DNA of 64,000 bases from Mesocentrotus franciscanus (lineage: Eukaryota; Echinodermata; Echinoidea; Camarodonta; Strongylocentrotidae). Below the pieces are notes generated by a model, which saw only the letters and a list, made by a program, of their open reading frames with translations, ran no database searches and was not told the origin of the DNA. Shown here one piece after another: positions 37,200-48,984 of the stretch. A program made the translations under genes and the position numbers. The DNA lies in NCBI GenBank assembly GCA_037976565.1, contig CP137682.1, forward strand, positions 18,258,751-18,322,750, written 5' to 3'. The number at the start of each line of letters is the position of its first letter. The first letter of the stretch is position 1.

Positions 37200-39340
37200 A
37201 ACAAAACGCCAAAATAGAGGGAATCCAAGTCCCATACTTCAATGAAGACAAATCTGATTTTAAAGATATACGTATCGTTCAGTATGCAGACGATACGACG
37301 ATTATTACTAATTCTGTTCAATTTGTTAAAGAAATAATGAAAGAAGTAAAAATGTTTGGAGAACATGCGGGACCAAAAATTAACTGGACCAAATCAAATT
37401 TTATGAAACTTAATATAAATGACGATGAAGTTGAAGATTTATATTTTACCGAAGACCCTATAAAATGTCTTGGTATATATGTAGGTAAACATTCTTTTGA
37501 CGTTCAAAATTTAAACTGGGAAAGTAAAGTAGAGAAAATAAAGAATACCTTGGATTTATGGGAAATGAGAAAACATACATTATACGGAAAAGTTGTTGTG
37601 ATTAAACATTTAGTTATGTCTCAGATAGTACATACTGCCACGGCAGTTCCGATCCCTTCTAAAATAATTAAACGTATAAATAAACTGGCTTACACATTTT
37701 TATGGAATTCTAAAAAAGAAAAGGTTAAACGAAACATCTGTCATAATACTGAATTAGAAGGGGGTTGGGAATGATCGACTTAGAGTCGAAATGCCGGTCA
37801 CTCCGTCTATCATGGATGTATAAATACTTAAGAGGTGAACAAAGTGCTTGGAAATTTTTGTTTAAAGAGCAGGTTGAGTTCAGTGGGAAGAGGTGAAAAA
37901 TAATTTGTGAGCGTTATATTGTATTATGCAAGTGTGGAAGAACATCAGAGAAAAAATTTTCCCTGAAAAGCATGGCTCTTCAAATGCCTTAATTTTCTAA
38001 ATATTGCATGTAACATCATAAAAATCGGGACGGATTTTTATGCCACATGTTCGTGTAGTCCCATATACATCTTTCTGTGTACAGTGCCTGTAACTTTACC
38101 AAGACTGGGCCAAATTCTTATCATTTTGATGATTCCAGAACCTTGCAGTACACACCAATACTTACCTGCTAGATGATTAACCTTTTCTGATCGATTCCAC
38201 AACGTTTCTTTCACAATGCGGCCGCATGACTAGAACTCAACTTTATCTTTAAATATTGGATACAGGAAATTGCGGATTTGCCTCTTTGTTTGCTTTTTCA
38301 TTGCAAAAAGAGCGATATGTATCGTATTTGTAGAAAAAAACAGTTGCCTGATTTTTATGTTGACATGTTTTGTTCCTGGGCTGAATTGAAATTATATTGA
38401 TATGTTTAAGTAACAGATATTGAAAATGAAATGATTCGGTATAATAGCAATATTAAAAATAGGAATGAGTTATTGTATTTTCCAAACTGGATAAGAAACA
38501 ATATTCTTAAAGTTAAACAAGTCTTAGTAACAGTATCTGGAAAGAAATTGATTCCATTTGTATTAATTTTCAAGAAAATTAATTACTTTCCGCCTTCAAA
38601 TTGGCAAAGTTAAAAAGTGCATTTCCGAATTTTTGGTTGCAGAAGTTACGTAATAGGATACAATATGTAAATAGTTCACCGTCTGCAGTGGAGGTGACTC
38701 CATTGATGTAGCGGGCATGAGAGCCAAACACTATTATAATTTGATGTTAGAAAAAAAAAAACAGGATCTGCCGTGCATTTATTTTTGGAACGCTTATTTT
38801 GATTTACCTAATGAGTTTAACTGGAAGACGGTGCTTCTTTATAAATTTTACTTCATAAATGACAACAGAATTAAGCAGTTTAATTTTAAATTTATTCATA
38901 GAATATTACCCAGTAAAGACAATTTATGTAAATAGAGGATGAAATAATAATCTATGTGATATCTGTATAAGATTCCAGATACAACTATAACCACCTTCTC
39001 CTGACTTGTAAGAAGGTTTCGCTTTTTTGGAAGTTTGTAACCAAATTAATTGAAACTTTGTTCAATTTAAGAATTTTTTAGAACGAAAAAATTCTTTTAA
39101 TAGGTTATGATATAGAGAAAAGAGAAATGAATCTTGTCAATCTTATTTTAAACTTTGCTCAGTTTATTATCTATAGAAACTATATTAGAGAATGTTTTGG
39201 AAGTGAAAAGCACAGGACACATATTGTATATTTGATAAAAGAATTAAAGGTAGAAATTCGCACCTATCTCGATATGAAATGTAATCAAAATAAATTCGAT
39301 GCAAACGAAGTAAAACAAATATTTTCAATATTTTAGTTCA
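37200..39340 (+). pseudogene. L1/Tx1-like LINE reverse transcriptase fragment, interrupted
   Basis: Starts just before the catalytic YADD (QYADDTTIITNS) and runs through the RT thumb and C-terminal region. A 145-codon frame (37337-37774) includes HAGPKINWTKSNF and GKVVVIKHLVMSQIVHTATA; further pieces are at 37800-37865, 38250-38600, 38717-38935 and 39127-39336. It is collinear with the minus-strand copy at 57680-60990. Frames change several times and a MITE interrupts it at 37866-38248. The endonuclease, the first RT motifs and any ORF1 are absent. Assignment to the L1/Tx1 group rests on general resemblance. Confidence 0.8.
37862..38252 (+). mobile_element. TTAA-flanked MITE, family B (copy 1), inside the LINE
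   Basis: TTAA at 37862-37865 and 38249-38252 flank the element. Ends are AGAGCAGGTTGAGTT and, inverted, AGATAAAGTTGAGTT. The right 200 bp match family A, the left part does not. With the element and one TTAA taken as insertion, the flanking LINE frame reads straight across (FLF then KYW), collinear with the uninterrupted FKYW of the copy near 58620. Confidence 0.9.
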
Positions 39341-39349
39341 TTTCCTGAA

Positions 39350-39965
39350 TATTCTGAAATTATCCCAAACTTTGCAGTAATCTGACAAATTTTGAGAAGA
39401 GTGTTCCAGAGCTGGACATATATGGGGTTCTCATGCACTATCTCTCCTATCACCTGGTGTAAATACCTAAGAAAAAGGATTGTCAAGTTGCGAGATGAAA
39501 GCCACAGCAGTATTTGTACAGTATCTTATACCTGAAGAAAAGTATACTGATGGGACTATTGTGCGTAAACCGTACGCCATTATTCTTCATCTAGCTAGGT
39601 CATAGAGATATATACTTACTAACACATATCTCTATGAGCTAGGTATATGGTGCCGGTGATACGAAAGTACACTGACCTTTAGTGGTCGCGAAGTATAGCG
39701 GTCGTCGGGTGCATTGTGTTTACGTAAGAAATTGGACCAGAACACCCACCTTTTCTACATTTATAACAAGCAACCTCCGTTTCTTTAATCAACTTGACTT
39801 TATGAATGTACTATGGCTCATATGTACATATCCATCTGTTTGCTATATAACCTATAATCTTGTGAGTAATAATATTTTTTTTGTTATTGTTTTTGAGTGG
39901 CTGGCAACGCGAATGCCACGATCATTCGGCCGCCAGTGTGCTGTAGCTAGCCTATTGCTACGGTA
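39350..39965. other. no gene recognised
   Basis: Anonymous sequence. The ORF at 39682-40122 is extended by the minisatellite that follows and has no domain. Confidence 0.4.
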
Positions 39966-39973
39966 TACTGGCC

Positions 39974-40041
39974 ATGCCAGTGCAGTGCCAGTGCAGTGCC
40001 AGTGCAGTGCCAGTGCAGTGCCAGTGCAGTGCCAGTGCAGT
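39974..40041. repeat. 11-bp minisatellite
   Basis: Six nearly perfect copies of TGCCAGTGCAG. Confidence 0.95.
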
Positions 40042-40178
40042 GTCTGTGGTCGTGGTGGTAAAATTTATATATTTATAACCATCTGGTATGGGGAATTCTG
40101 GTATAAAACTGACATTTGTTAACCTGTCCCATACACAGATGGTACGTAACCCTTGCCACCCGTACGTACGTACAGGGG

Positions 40179-40830
40179 TAGACCGAAAATTTCTGTCTCT
40201 TTCGTTCGTTAGCCTCTGATTTGGGTAGGTCGGCTCCTCTCTTTAGAGACAGAAGCCGACCATAGCCGCTCCTGTGCAAACGTTTTGGCCATTTATGGCC
40301 AAAGAACTTGCCCAAAATACTCAATTTTAGCGGATTCATATCCGATGAATTTATGTTTGAAAATTAGGCCTAGGCTAATATACATCTGATGATGCGTTTA
40401 AGGGTATATTTTCCGGATTTTCATCGCCGAAATTGAGCTCCGTGTTGAAATTCTTGCAGCCGTATTTTAAACTGTTACTGCGCATGAAGGAAGATGACGT
40501 CATCCATTGACAGTAACAGTTTAAAATACGGCTGCAAGAACTTCAACACGGAGCTCAATTTCGGCGATGAAAAGGAAAAAGACCCTTAAACGCATCATAC
40601 AGTCAATCTGGTAAGTGGAACCGATGTATATTAGCCTAGGCCTAATTTTCAAACATAAATGCATCGGATATGAATCCGCTAAATTGTGTATTTTGGGCAA
40701 AGTTCTTTGGCCATAAATGGCCAAAACGTTTGCACAGGAGCGCCTATGGTCGGCTTCTGTCTCTAAAGAGAGGAGCCGACCCTACCCAAATCAGAGGCTA
40801 ACGAACGAAAGAGACAGAATTTTCGGTCTA
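40179..40830. repeat. long inverted repeat, arms about 300 bp
   Basis: Left arm 40179-40480 and right arm 40511-40830 are near-identical in inverted orientation (for example AGGTCGGCTCCTCTCTTTAG faces CTAAAGAGAGGAGCCGACC). The 30-bp spacer contains the perfect palindrome GATGACGTCATC, a CRE/ATF-type site. Non-coding; it could be a foldback transposon or encode a long hairpin RNA. Confidence 0.9.
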
Positions 40831-41024
40831 GGGGGGGGGGGTGATAATTAGACTTAGGGCCTAGGGCCTACACTGATACACGTTACCGCCTCTATGAAAG
40901 CTTCAGTCTCTGATATCGACGGTTGTTTCGCTGAGATTGCATCTAGCTCCTCTGACCGCCTCTATGAATGTCAACAATGTCAGTTTTATTAAAGAATGAC
41001 CCATATCAGACAGTTATTTCTGTC

Positions 41025-41170
41025 TATACTACTAGTAGTAGGGTCTATATCTAGGCTACTACTATACTACTACTACTAGTAGACCTACTAGTACTACTAC
41101 TAGTAGTAGTACTAGACCTCTAGTCGTCTAGACTAATTTAGACCCTAATAATAGTAGACCCTAGGCCTAC
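41025..41170. repeat. CTA/TAG palindromic low-complexity tract
   Basis: Dense CTAG, TACTAC and TAGTAG words read alike on both strands. Confidence 0.8.
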
Positions 41171-41174
41171 TAAT

Positions 41175-41570
41175 CAATTTTCACTGGAAAAGTGGAATAT
41201 GCCGAACAGTTTCCCCTGTTTTCACTTCACTTATCAGATCTAGACTAGCCTTGAGACTAGACTTAAAAGTTTGATATAGAAAAAATTACGATTGGAAATA
41301 ATTTTTTTTTCATATAGTCTAGAGTTTAGAGTCTAGACCCCACTATGGAAATCACATCGGAAATCTTTTTAAATATCAAAATATAACTGATCTTTCTTTC
41401 AGCTTATCTGTCCGTTCTACTGTGCGCATGCGTGTGTACAATGAGATCGGCAATCACACACAAAGACATAGTTGACAAACTGCATTGCATAACCTCCCCT
41501 TACAAACCTGTGCGACGCACTTCAGACTCTGTATAAGGGCGGTCAGTGGAGCCAGCGGTACAACCATGAT
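41175..41570. other. no gene recognised; possible upstream region of the GPC1-family gene
   Basis: A more G+C-rich stretch at 41400-41570 includes TGTGCGCATGCG and TATAAGGG near 41533. A promoter or 5' exon is possible but cannot be supported from sequence alone. Confidence 0.25.
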
Positions 41571-41572
41571 GC

Positions 41573-41745
41573 CAGTGGCGTACCGGTAGGCCTAATGAGC
41601 AAAAAAAATTTTGGGGGGCAGAAGAGGAAAAAAATAAGACTGGAAAATCATGTCATTTCAGCAACATTTGTAAATCACTGGTATCGAATTAGAAATAAAC
41701 CATGTATGAATTTTATTTAGGGGGGGGGGGCATCAGTACGCCAGT
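41573..41745. mobile_element. hAT-like MITE
   Basis: Ends CAGTGGCGTAC and GTACGCCAGTG (one mismatch as inverted repeats). The body contains TCATTTCAGCAACATTTG and GTATCGAATTAGAAAT, shared with 23500-23605 and 54640-54750. No clean 8-bp duplication is seen. Confidence 0.65.
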
Positions 41746-42189
41746 GCTTTAACCATCGGTATCAGAGACTGAAGCTTTTGGTCTAGCCTCTAGGTGTTTA
41801 TGTTTACTCAGAGTATATTTCAAATAAAGTATATCCTTGTAGAAGTAATATTCAAAGCTCATATTTTGAATACAATATAGTGACATTGAACCCTGTAACA
41901 TCAGGAGCAAAATATGTGTTGGTGATGCCTGATTGGTACACTTAAAATGTTTATTCAAACTGGTTCATTATCATTTTTAACTTGAAGAATTGAATTAATC
42001 ATTCCCGCCCCCCCCCCCCTCCTCAGTTCCCTCTATTTCTCTTGGTAATGTTGAGACAATCATGAGAATATATTTTATCATACATATACATGTAAATCAT
42101 CATTGATATATTGTGTAAAACTCCTTCCCTCCAGCAAACTGATTGTGTGCAGAATAAATTCTTGCACAAAACAAAACAAACGCCACAGC

Positions 42190-42399
42190 ATGTCACTCCA
42201 AAATGGTTCGAGTAGCTGCTCTCTAAAGCAACTCACCGAAGAGGTAGAAAAGGATGATGATTCAAAATGGGCTCACCCGGCCACCAACGTGATCCAAGAC
42301 AGCGGATTGGAAGCTGACAATCAGATAGATGAGATAGGACAGCCTTATCATGAAGTCCAGGCTGTAGAATCAAAACCACAAACAGGATGCAAAGATAAG
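42190..42399 (+). CDS. GPCAT: GPC1/DUF2838-family acyltransferase, first visible coding exon
   Basis: Encodes a hydrophilic, acidic N-terminus starting MSLQNGSSSCSLKQL and ending at CKDK before a GTAAAG donor in phase 0. The frame is open further upstream to 42103, but CAG acceptor-like sites after pyrimidines lie at 42134 and 42150, so the exon probably begins there and the Met at 42190 is the first likely start. A 5' untranslated exon may lie upstream. The N-terminus is not conserved in the family, so this exon rests on frame, donor and phase agreement with the next exon. Confidence 0.7.
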
Positions 42400-42681
42400 G
42401 TAAAGAATTTACCCAATCTGTAATGCGGAGTACAGACATGTATTCATTGTGAATGAATATATTATTACCTTGATCACAGGACAAATAAGACCAAGTTCAA
42501 ATGATTTTTTTTATGGAGGTTGGGGGTGGGGGGGGGGGGGTTCTTGCATTCATTTTGTACATACTGTGTCTCATGATGTGCCTCTAGACTTGCTATTGCT
42601 GCCACAGCAAACTACATCTATGAATCATTTTACGTGAAAAGGAACAGCAAATTGGGGTGAAAATAATTAGCTGCGTGCATC

Positions 42682-43104
42682 AAGGCCCTTATATGTATTC
42701 ACTTTTGTTTTAAGGTACAGAAATTTGAAGGGTACTATGCAAGGCCCTTATATGGCCCTTATATGCCCTACCAAGGCCCTTATATGTATTCACTTTTGTT
42801 TTAAGGTACAGAAATTTGAAGGGTACTATGCAAGGCCCTTATATGGCCCTTATATGCCCTACCAAGGCCCTTATATGTATTCACTTTTGTTTTAAGGTAC
42901 AGAAATTTGAAGGGTACTATGCAAGGCCCTTATATGGCCCTTATATGCCCTACCAAGGCCCTTATATGTATTCACTTTTGTTTTAAGGTACAGAAATTTG
43001 AAGGGTACTATGCAAGGCCCTTATATGGCCCTTATATGCCCTACCAAGGCCCTTATATGTATTCACTTTTGTTTTAAGGTACAGAAATTTGAAGGGTACA
43101 ATGC
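42682..43104 (+). repeat. 91-bp tandem array in intron
   Basis: About 4.6 almost identical units of 91 bp starting at 42682, 42773, 42864, 42955 and 43046, each with CTTATATGTATTCACTTTTG, TTTGAAGGGTACTATGC and paired GGCCCTTATATG words. High identity suggests recent expansion. Confidence 0.97.
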
Positions 43105-44147
43105 TAATATCATTTTACTTTGCCATGGCGGGGTTTTGGAGTCAGCTTAACATTCAATATGCCTATGAGACCTTACCGTGGTTTTAAGCATTTGATCTTG
43201 TTTTTATTTCTGTTAAGTTATTTATTGGAATTGTATTTTTTTAAGGCTTTGATGTAAACTATACATGTGCTAAGCTTACGTTCTTATACACTGTGGTAGT
43301 AGTATGAATGAGATAATTTTGTATTTTTCCAAAGACTTAGATAGCATCCCGTTCCGTATATTTTGTCCAGATTACCTTTATGATGTATATTATATTGTTT
43401 GATTATCTTTGTAATGTATGTTATTTTGACTTTATATTTATGTGGTATTGTATTGTTATTTTATGTAAATGTTTTTAATGATGAATGAAATAAACATTAA
43501 TATCTAATATCTACCAAGTGTCCCTAATATTTTATTACAATGTGTTTGTGTTTGTTGCTGCAGGGTGAGGATCATTCCATGAGGTTAGAACAAAAAATAT
43601 GACGATATCCATGTAATGTCGGTATCAGATCTTCTAATACTACACATGGAAGATAAAATCATCTGTTGAAGATTTGTATGCAATGAATATATATACTGGT
43701 AGTAGTGGCCTGATAGGATCATTCCTGTTTCAGTTGCTTCTCTTCAAAATCTTTGCTTCATATAGGTTTCTTTGTCTACCAGCGTTACATGGACATCACA
43801 TTTATATAATACATCAACTTTGGGTCTATAATATTGATATTGATTTGATATACCATGAAGCTAGCATACTTCTAAACATAATTGCCTATGCTTTTCACGC
43901 TAAACTCAAGTTAAGCAAACATTGTTCTGGTATGTCACATAAATTGCCCCATCCCCATGGAATGACCCTTCACCTATGGAACATATCCTCGGTTTGGAGT
44001 CACAAGGGCATTGACCCACCCAATTTAACAGTTATAACGCCCTTGTTTCTTCTTACGGATAGTATCTGAACTGTCCTTTACCATGTAATTTATATATTTT
44101 TATGTCTTTGTCTCTCTCTTTCAATTTGTTCTTTGTTTAACCAACAG

Positions 44148-44377
44148 CTCAACAAGTCTAATTACCCCGAGAAGATAGTATTCGTAGTAAGCATCGCGAC
44201 GGTGATAGTTGTCTGCTGTTCCATGATGTCTTTCCAATGGTTCCTACCATACCTATACACTGCCTATCTGTCTATCCTCTTACCAATCCGTGCCTACAAG
44301 TATACCAATCTTAAGTGGCAGTTCTTCCTCGCCGACTGGTGTTATGTTGCCAATGCAATGAGTATCTTATTCCTCTG
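44148..44377 (+). CDS. GPCAT: GPC1/DUF2838-family acyltransferase, exon 2
   Basis: Acceptor ACCAACAG; phase 0 entry, phase 2 exit at a GTGAGT donor. It encodes NKSNYPEKIVFVVSIATVIV (first membrane segment), a second segment around FQWFLPYLYTAYLSILLPIR, and the family-typical KWQFFLADWCYVANAMSILF where a membrane segment begins. DUF2838 members have a similar F-L-x-D-x-C-Y-x-x-N motif at this point. Confidence 0.93.
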
Positions 44378-44813
44378 GTGAGTATCCCTAGAGCTACATT
44401 TCTTGTGAGCTACAATGTACAGATGAAGAAAACAGTGGTGAATTTGTACAGTGTAGACTGAAGGAGCTTTGGAAATTTATGAATTCTTGTATCATGCTTT
44501 TATGAAGGCTTTTTATATGATTAAATGTTTTTTAGGGAAAAAAACATATAAAATGAAGTGAAGCACAATTTTTGTTGTTGTGTGTTTTATTTATATTTTG
44601 CTGCCCATATTACTATTTGAGCTGGGTTTGCATCATATCATTAAACAAATATTAGATAACATGGATGGAAGCCCCCTGCCAGCAAATAATTGTTTTATAA
44701 TTCTACTTTGATCATTCTTAGTGAACAAGACAAGACTATAGCACACTGTCTCTTGTAATTTAAGAAGGAATTCCAAAATATTTCTTGTTCTGTTGTATAT
44801 ATAAAATTATATA

Positions 44814-45334
44814 CAGTGCGTATCAACAAAGAGTATACCCAAATTTGGTAGCTTCTAATTAAAGAGTTATAACCTATGTGGCCTTAAATCATATTTCATT
44901 GTAAAGAAGAACTAATACTCTGTCTACTGATATCATTAATATACTGTAATTGTACTGCCAAGGATGACTGGACAGCAGGCTTTTCAAAAAGTATTGTCTA
45001 AATCCTCTTGTACCAACTTTGGGCTGAAGTAATGAATGTGGGTCAAAAGCCATTATGTTTGTGTTACCGGTATCTCATAATTGTGCTGCCAAGGATGACT
45101 GGACAGCAGGCTTTTCAACAAGTATTGTCAAAATCCTCTTGTACCAACTTTGGGCTGAAGTAATGAATGTGGGTCAAAAGCCATTATGTTTGTGTTATCT
45201 CATCCCCAAACCAATTGCTCATTTGGACATAAAATAAATTTCTCTTCACCATGAAACAATTCAATGTCATATTGGTTATGACTTCTTAGTTAAGAGCTAC
45301 CAAAGTAGGGTACACTGTTTTTGGATAAGCACTG
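44814..45334. mobile_element. Tc1/mariner-like TIR element in intron
   Basis: Ends CAGTGCGTATCAACAAAGAG and inverted CAGTGCTTATCCAAAAACAG, both continuing to TTTGGTAGCT, flanked by TA. Inside, a segment of about 120 bp (44945-45060 and 45070-45197, with GGATGACTGGACAGCAGGCT) is tandemly duplicated. Related sequence lies at 56143-57065. No transposase. Confidence 0.8.
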
Positions 45335-45339
45335 TATAG

Positions 45340-46225
45340 TGTATCCCGCTATGTAATATGTCTATACATGTAGATAGCAGGGATGAACCTAGTTGTTTGA
45401 TTGTTGAATCAATTTAATTTATATGCATCTTGTATTATGTATCAAGTATTGATAAATATGTTTTCTAAATTCTATCTAACTTCTGCAAAAAACTATGTGC
45501 CTTCATGTAATGTTCTTTACCATTAATTTTATTGTGATTATATTTTCATTATCTTATTGTTTTCATTATGGCCCCCTACAACAATAGTAAATGTAGGTTT
45601 CTTTTTTTCTTTTCAACAACGTAAAATTGTTGAGGGTTTACGATGGTATTTTAAAAAATCACCCAAACTTGGGATGAAAAATTGTTTTACATTATACATT
45701 ATTGCACAGTCACACTGACTTTTCAATCCAAAGACAGAACAGTGTCGTATAATAATTTGGTACCAAATGACCTCATTTTGAAACTCATGCCGATAACATT
45801 TTAGGATAATAAAGGAGATCAAAGATAATAGCTTGAGTCCCTGATAGAATCTGATTGAATCAATAAAGATTTTAATTAAACTGGGTACTCTTGTGCAATA
45901 CGACAAAGACAATGACAATGACAATGACAAACAACTTTATTTCTTGAGCGGCCCCTTATAGGGACAAGGAAGGTACATGTACGGTATATTGCTGCATGAA
46001 TTTGTGTGGTCAGTTTTAGCTAGATGGTAACAAGCATATGCATGTATTTAGTTGATATCCCCCTCCCACCACCCCCTCTTGAACTCAAATGAATGTAAAG
46101 TTCGGGCTGGTCATGTATCACTGAAAATAGAAAATGCATTGAATATGAGAAATTTGCTGAAGTCTCAATACATGTAGTATGAATCGTTGAGCAACGTACG
46201 TCATTATCGTCATTATATCCAATAA
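45340..46225. other. intron sequence; LINE-like tail at 45900-45985
   Basis: No exon seen. The minus strand of 45900-45985 ends AATAAAG then repeated GTCATT units, like an L2/CR1-type 3' tail. Confidence 0.4.
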
Positions 46226-46226
46226 C

Positions 46227-46628
46227 TTAAAGAGAAGGTTGAGTTCTGGGAAGAGGTGAAAAATAATTTGTGAGCATTATCATTGTTGTTATGCAAGTGT
46301 GGAAGAACATCAGAATGATCAGATAAATAATGTTCCCTGAAAAGCATGGCTCTTCCAATGCCTTAATATTCTAAATATGGCATGTAACAGCATAAAAATC
46401 GGGACGGATTGTTATGCAACATGTTCGTGTAGTCCCATATACATATTTCTGTGTACAGTGCTTGTAACTTTACCAAAGACTGGGCCAAATTTCTTATCAT
46501 GTTGATGATTCAAGAACCTTGCAGTACACACGAATACTTATATGCTAGATGATCAACCTTTTCTGATCGATTCCACGCCGTTTCTTTCACAATGCAATCG
46601 CGTGACCAGAACTCAACTTTATCTTTAA
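46227..46628 (+). mobile_element. TTAA-flanked MITE, family B (copy 2), in intron
   Basis: TTAA at 46227-46230 and 46625-46628. Ends AGAGAAGGTTGAGTTCTGG and inverted AGATAAAGTTGAGTTCTGG. Close to the copy at 37866 throughout; its right half also matches family A. Confidence 0.9.
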
Positions 46629-46736
46629 CTTTATAGATATATATAGTTAGATTTTTGTAGATATGTCATTCTTGAAGATATGTTACCAGTCTTTCACCTT
46701 TGTCACCATTTTTTTGCTCTCTCTTTTGCAACACAG

Positions 46737-47034
46737 GGCTGTCCCATACAAATCCAACTTTTTCATGATCGTGTTTGGCGTGTGTAACGGTCCTGTGACG
46801 TGGTCCATCGTGCTCTTTCGTAACTGTCTGGTTCCACACAGCATAGAGCGTATGACGTGCCTCATAATCCATCTCATGCCTAGCTTAATCACCTACCTTG
46901 TACGATGGTATCCTACCGAGACATCGCAACACTGGTATCAAGACTTTGCGAACACCACCATGATGGAAATGGCTACGGGATGGGAGTTTCTATGGCTCGT
47001 GGCTGTACCTCTGGGTTGCTACATGTGCCACTTA
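46737..47034 (+). CDS. GPCAT: GPC1/DUF2838-family acyltransferase, exon 3 (core)
   Basis: Glycerophosphocholine acyltransferases transfer an acyl group from acyl-CoA to glycerophosphocholine to give lysophosphatidylcholine, in membranes. This exon carries the most diagnostic part: FGVCNGPVTWSIVLFRNCLV, then HSIERMTCLIIHLMPSLITY and LVRWYPTETSQHW, which match the N-G-P-x-x-W, H-S-x-x-x-M-T, I-H-x-x-P and R-W pattern of the family. Acceptor ACACAG in phase 2, GTAAGT donor in phase 0. Three membrane segments. The function of animal homologues is inferred from the yeast and plant enzymes. Confidence 0.95.
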
Positions 47035-47156
47035 GTAAGTCCAAGATGGTTCTCCAATACCCCTAAAAATTATTAGCAGCTTAAATGTACAATTTGAATG
47101 CCTTCTATCACAAAGTTGTAAGAAGGATGGCATTGTGGGGCGTTTCATGAAACAAT

Positions 47157-47183
47157 TAGTCGGTGGTTTTCACCGACTAATAT
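47157..47183. repeat. short hairpin
   Basis: ATTAGTCGGTG and CACCGACTAAT flank a short GTTTT-like loop; intronic. Confidence 0.7.
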
Positions 47184-47309
47184 CATTTTCACCAACAATT
47201 TTATTGTCACCGACTATTTTCCAGGCCTCTGATTGGTCAAATTTAGTCAGCGCTGACAGTTGCAAGAAGGATGGTTTTGGTTAGTTATTATCATTTAGTG
47301 GTGTTGTGG

Positions 47310-47545
47310 CACTAATTGTACCAGTCACCTGAACAAAATAATATGTGTAAAGCTAGAATGTATAAAATCTATCTAAAAAATTCTTACCTGGCATTCTATA
47401 GGTAAACGGTTAGGAGTATGAAGAAAATAAAGCATAAAATTACACCCCGTGTTATGGCTCAACATTACACCCCGTGTTATGGCTCACACAGAACCCAAGT
47501 CGGACTTTGGTTCTGTGAGAGCCCAATTCTATGTTAACTAGTTAA
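47310..47545 (+). repeat. dispersed intronic repeat shared with 52690-52910
   Basis: Both contain GAATGTATAAAATC/AATGTATAAAGTC, ACCTGGCATTCTAT and GAACCCAAG..CCCTATTCTA-like segments. A near-identical TGTTATGGCTCA block is duplicated at 47450-47485. Confidence 0.65.
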
Positions 47546-47898
47546 GATGCTTTACTGTTCACTGAGAATTTATTTAAATTGCAATATCTCTTAGTTGAAA
47601 AATTATTTGGAGCTTATAGCATAACTACATATAGCAACATGGCACCCCTTATATCAAGAGCAAAACAGATTTTGGTTATTTTTACACTTTAATCAGATTT
47701 CCTTTGTGAATGTTTATTTTAAAACATTTATGTTATCTGTGCAATATTTTAATGAAATCCTCAAACTTTTTTAATGTGGTCCACTGTGATGATTGCATCT
47801 TCTTTAGATTGAATGGAAAATAATGATGACATTGTCATCGTGAACGAAAGTGAAATTTTTAAATTGAAATGTTATTGATACTATTGTTTGAAAAGAGG

Positions 47899-48075
47899 TA
47901 CAGTCAAACCTGTCTATAGCGACTGCCCAAGGGAAACACGAAAAGTCATCTTTGTAGACAGGTGGTCTTTGTAGACGGGTTCCTTTAGTGCATGTTTCAA
48001 TGAGAAACCATTTTCAAGGGAAACAAAAAATGTGGTCTTTGTAGACAGGTCGTCACTAAAGTAGGTTTGACTGTA
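47899..48075. mobile_element. Tc1/mariner-like MITE, 173 bp
   Basis: CAGTCAAACCT at 47901 and its exact complement ending at 48073, flanked by TA. A twin of identical length sits at 52510-52682. Confidence 0.9.
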
Positions 48076-48252
48076 TAAATGCAGGTTAAGTTTTATAGAT
48101 ATTTGTTTTCCTGCATTGATCTTTGCTGAGAGGAGAATTCTGTGTTATGACCCAAAGAAATGGTATCAGCTACTAGATATTGACATTTAAATGTTTACCC
48201 TGTAATCCAGTACATTTTATGTAAACAAATTTATATCTGTCTTCTCTTGTAG

Positions 48253-48287
48253 GTATTGTATTTAGCGCTCTTCATGTGGGCCCTTGA
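48253..48287 (+). CDS. GPCAT: GPC1/DUF2838-family acyltransferase, 35-nt micro-exon
   Basis: TTGTAG acceptor and GTAAGT donor enclose 35 nt encoding VLYLALFMWAL, extending the membrane segment begun at the end of exon 3. Phase 0 in, phase 2 out, which fits both neighbours exactly. Its short length is unusual, but frame, splice sites and hydrophobicity all agree. Confidence 0.8.
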
Positions 48288-48603
48288 GTAAGTACATGCA
48301 TGATAATGGAGTTAATAAGAATACTGCTAATAACGAAATTCTGTTTTCATATAGCGCACATCACATTATGATACAACATCTCTGCATTTCAAGTGCCTTT
48401 CAAAAAATATTACTTAAGCTTAAACTCTGTCACCCATTACAAGTATACTGTGCATTTCAAGGAATAAATGTTTCATGTGCCCTCCCGTTTCAAGTTATTC
48501 AGTTCTTTGGTCAAAGCGGTTACCGGTAGATAAGAAAATATTATAATGGTTATTGAAAGTATTTAAACTACTTGAAATATTCTAAATGACAGTAACAAGG
48601 AAA

Positions 48604-48935
48604 GCTTGACTGGAGATGCAAAGGTCGAGGGTTCGAATCCCGACATGGCACTAATATCCTTTGGCAAGATATTAACCTGCACTTGCTACTCTCCACCCAG
48701 GTGTTAAATGGGTACCCGGTAGGATGCGACCGTCATTGTAGGTCAAACAGTTTTTGAACGTCAAGTAACGCCTGGCTGGAATACTCCCAGGAGTGGAGAT
48801 TGTGCACACAGTGTGTGCGGGCAAGCATTGAATCCAATGACCGGGGTAATAGTATATCTGTAAAGCGCTTAGAGACAACGTTGATGTATTAAGCGCTATA
48901 TAAAAGCGGAATATTATTATTATTATTATTATTAG
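48604..48935 (+). mobile_element. tRNA-derived SINE, near full length
   Basis: Box B GGGTTCGAATCCC (48629-48641), then GGCACTAATATCCTTTGGCA, CTCTCCACCCAGGTGTTAA, GGGTACCCGGTAGGATGCG, AATGACCGGGGTAATAG, TAAAGCGCTTAGAGACAACG, GCGCTATATAAAAGCGGAAT and an (ATT)n tail. Best reference copy in the window. It is intronic, about 50 bp before exon 5. Confidence 0.9.
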
Positions 48936-48984
48936 CAGCTTTCACAAAATCATTCATGGGCTTTCATTTGTCTTTCTCGTACAG

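Noticed and set aside
41400..41570. Promoter/first exon of the GPC1-family gene
   Set aside because: Only a TATAAG word and higher G+C; not enough to call.
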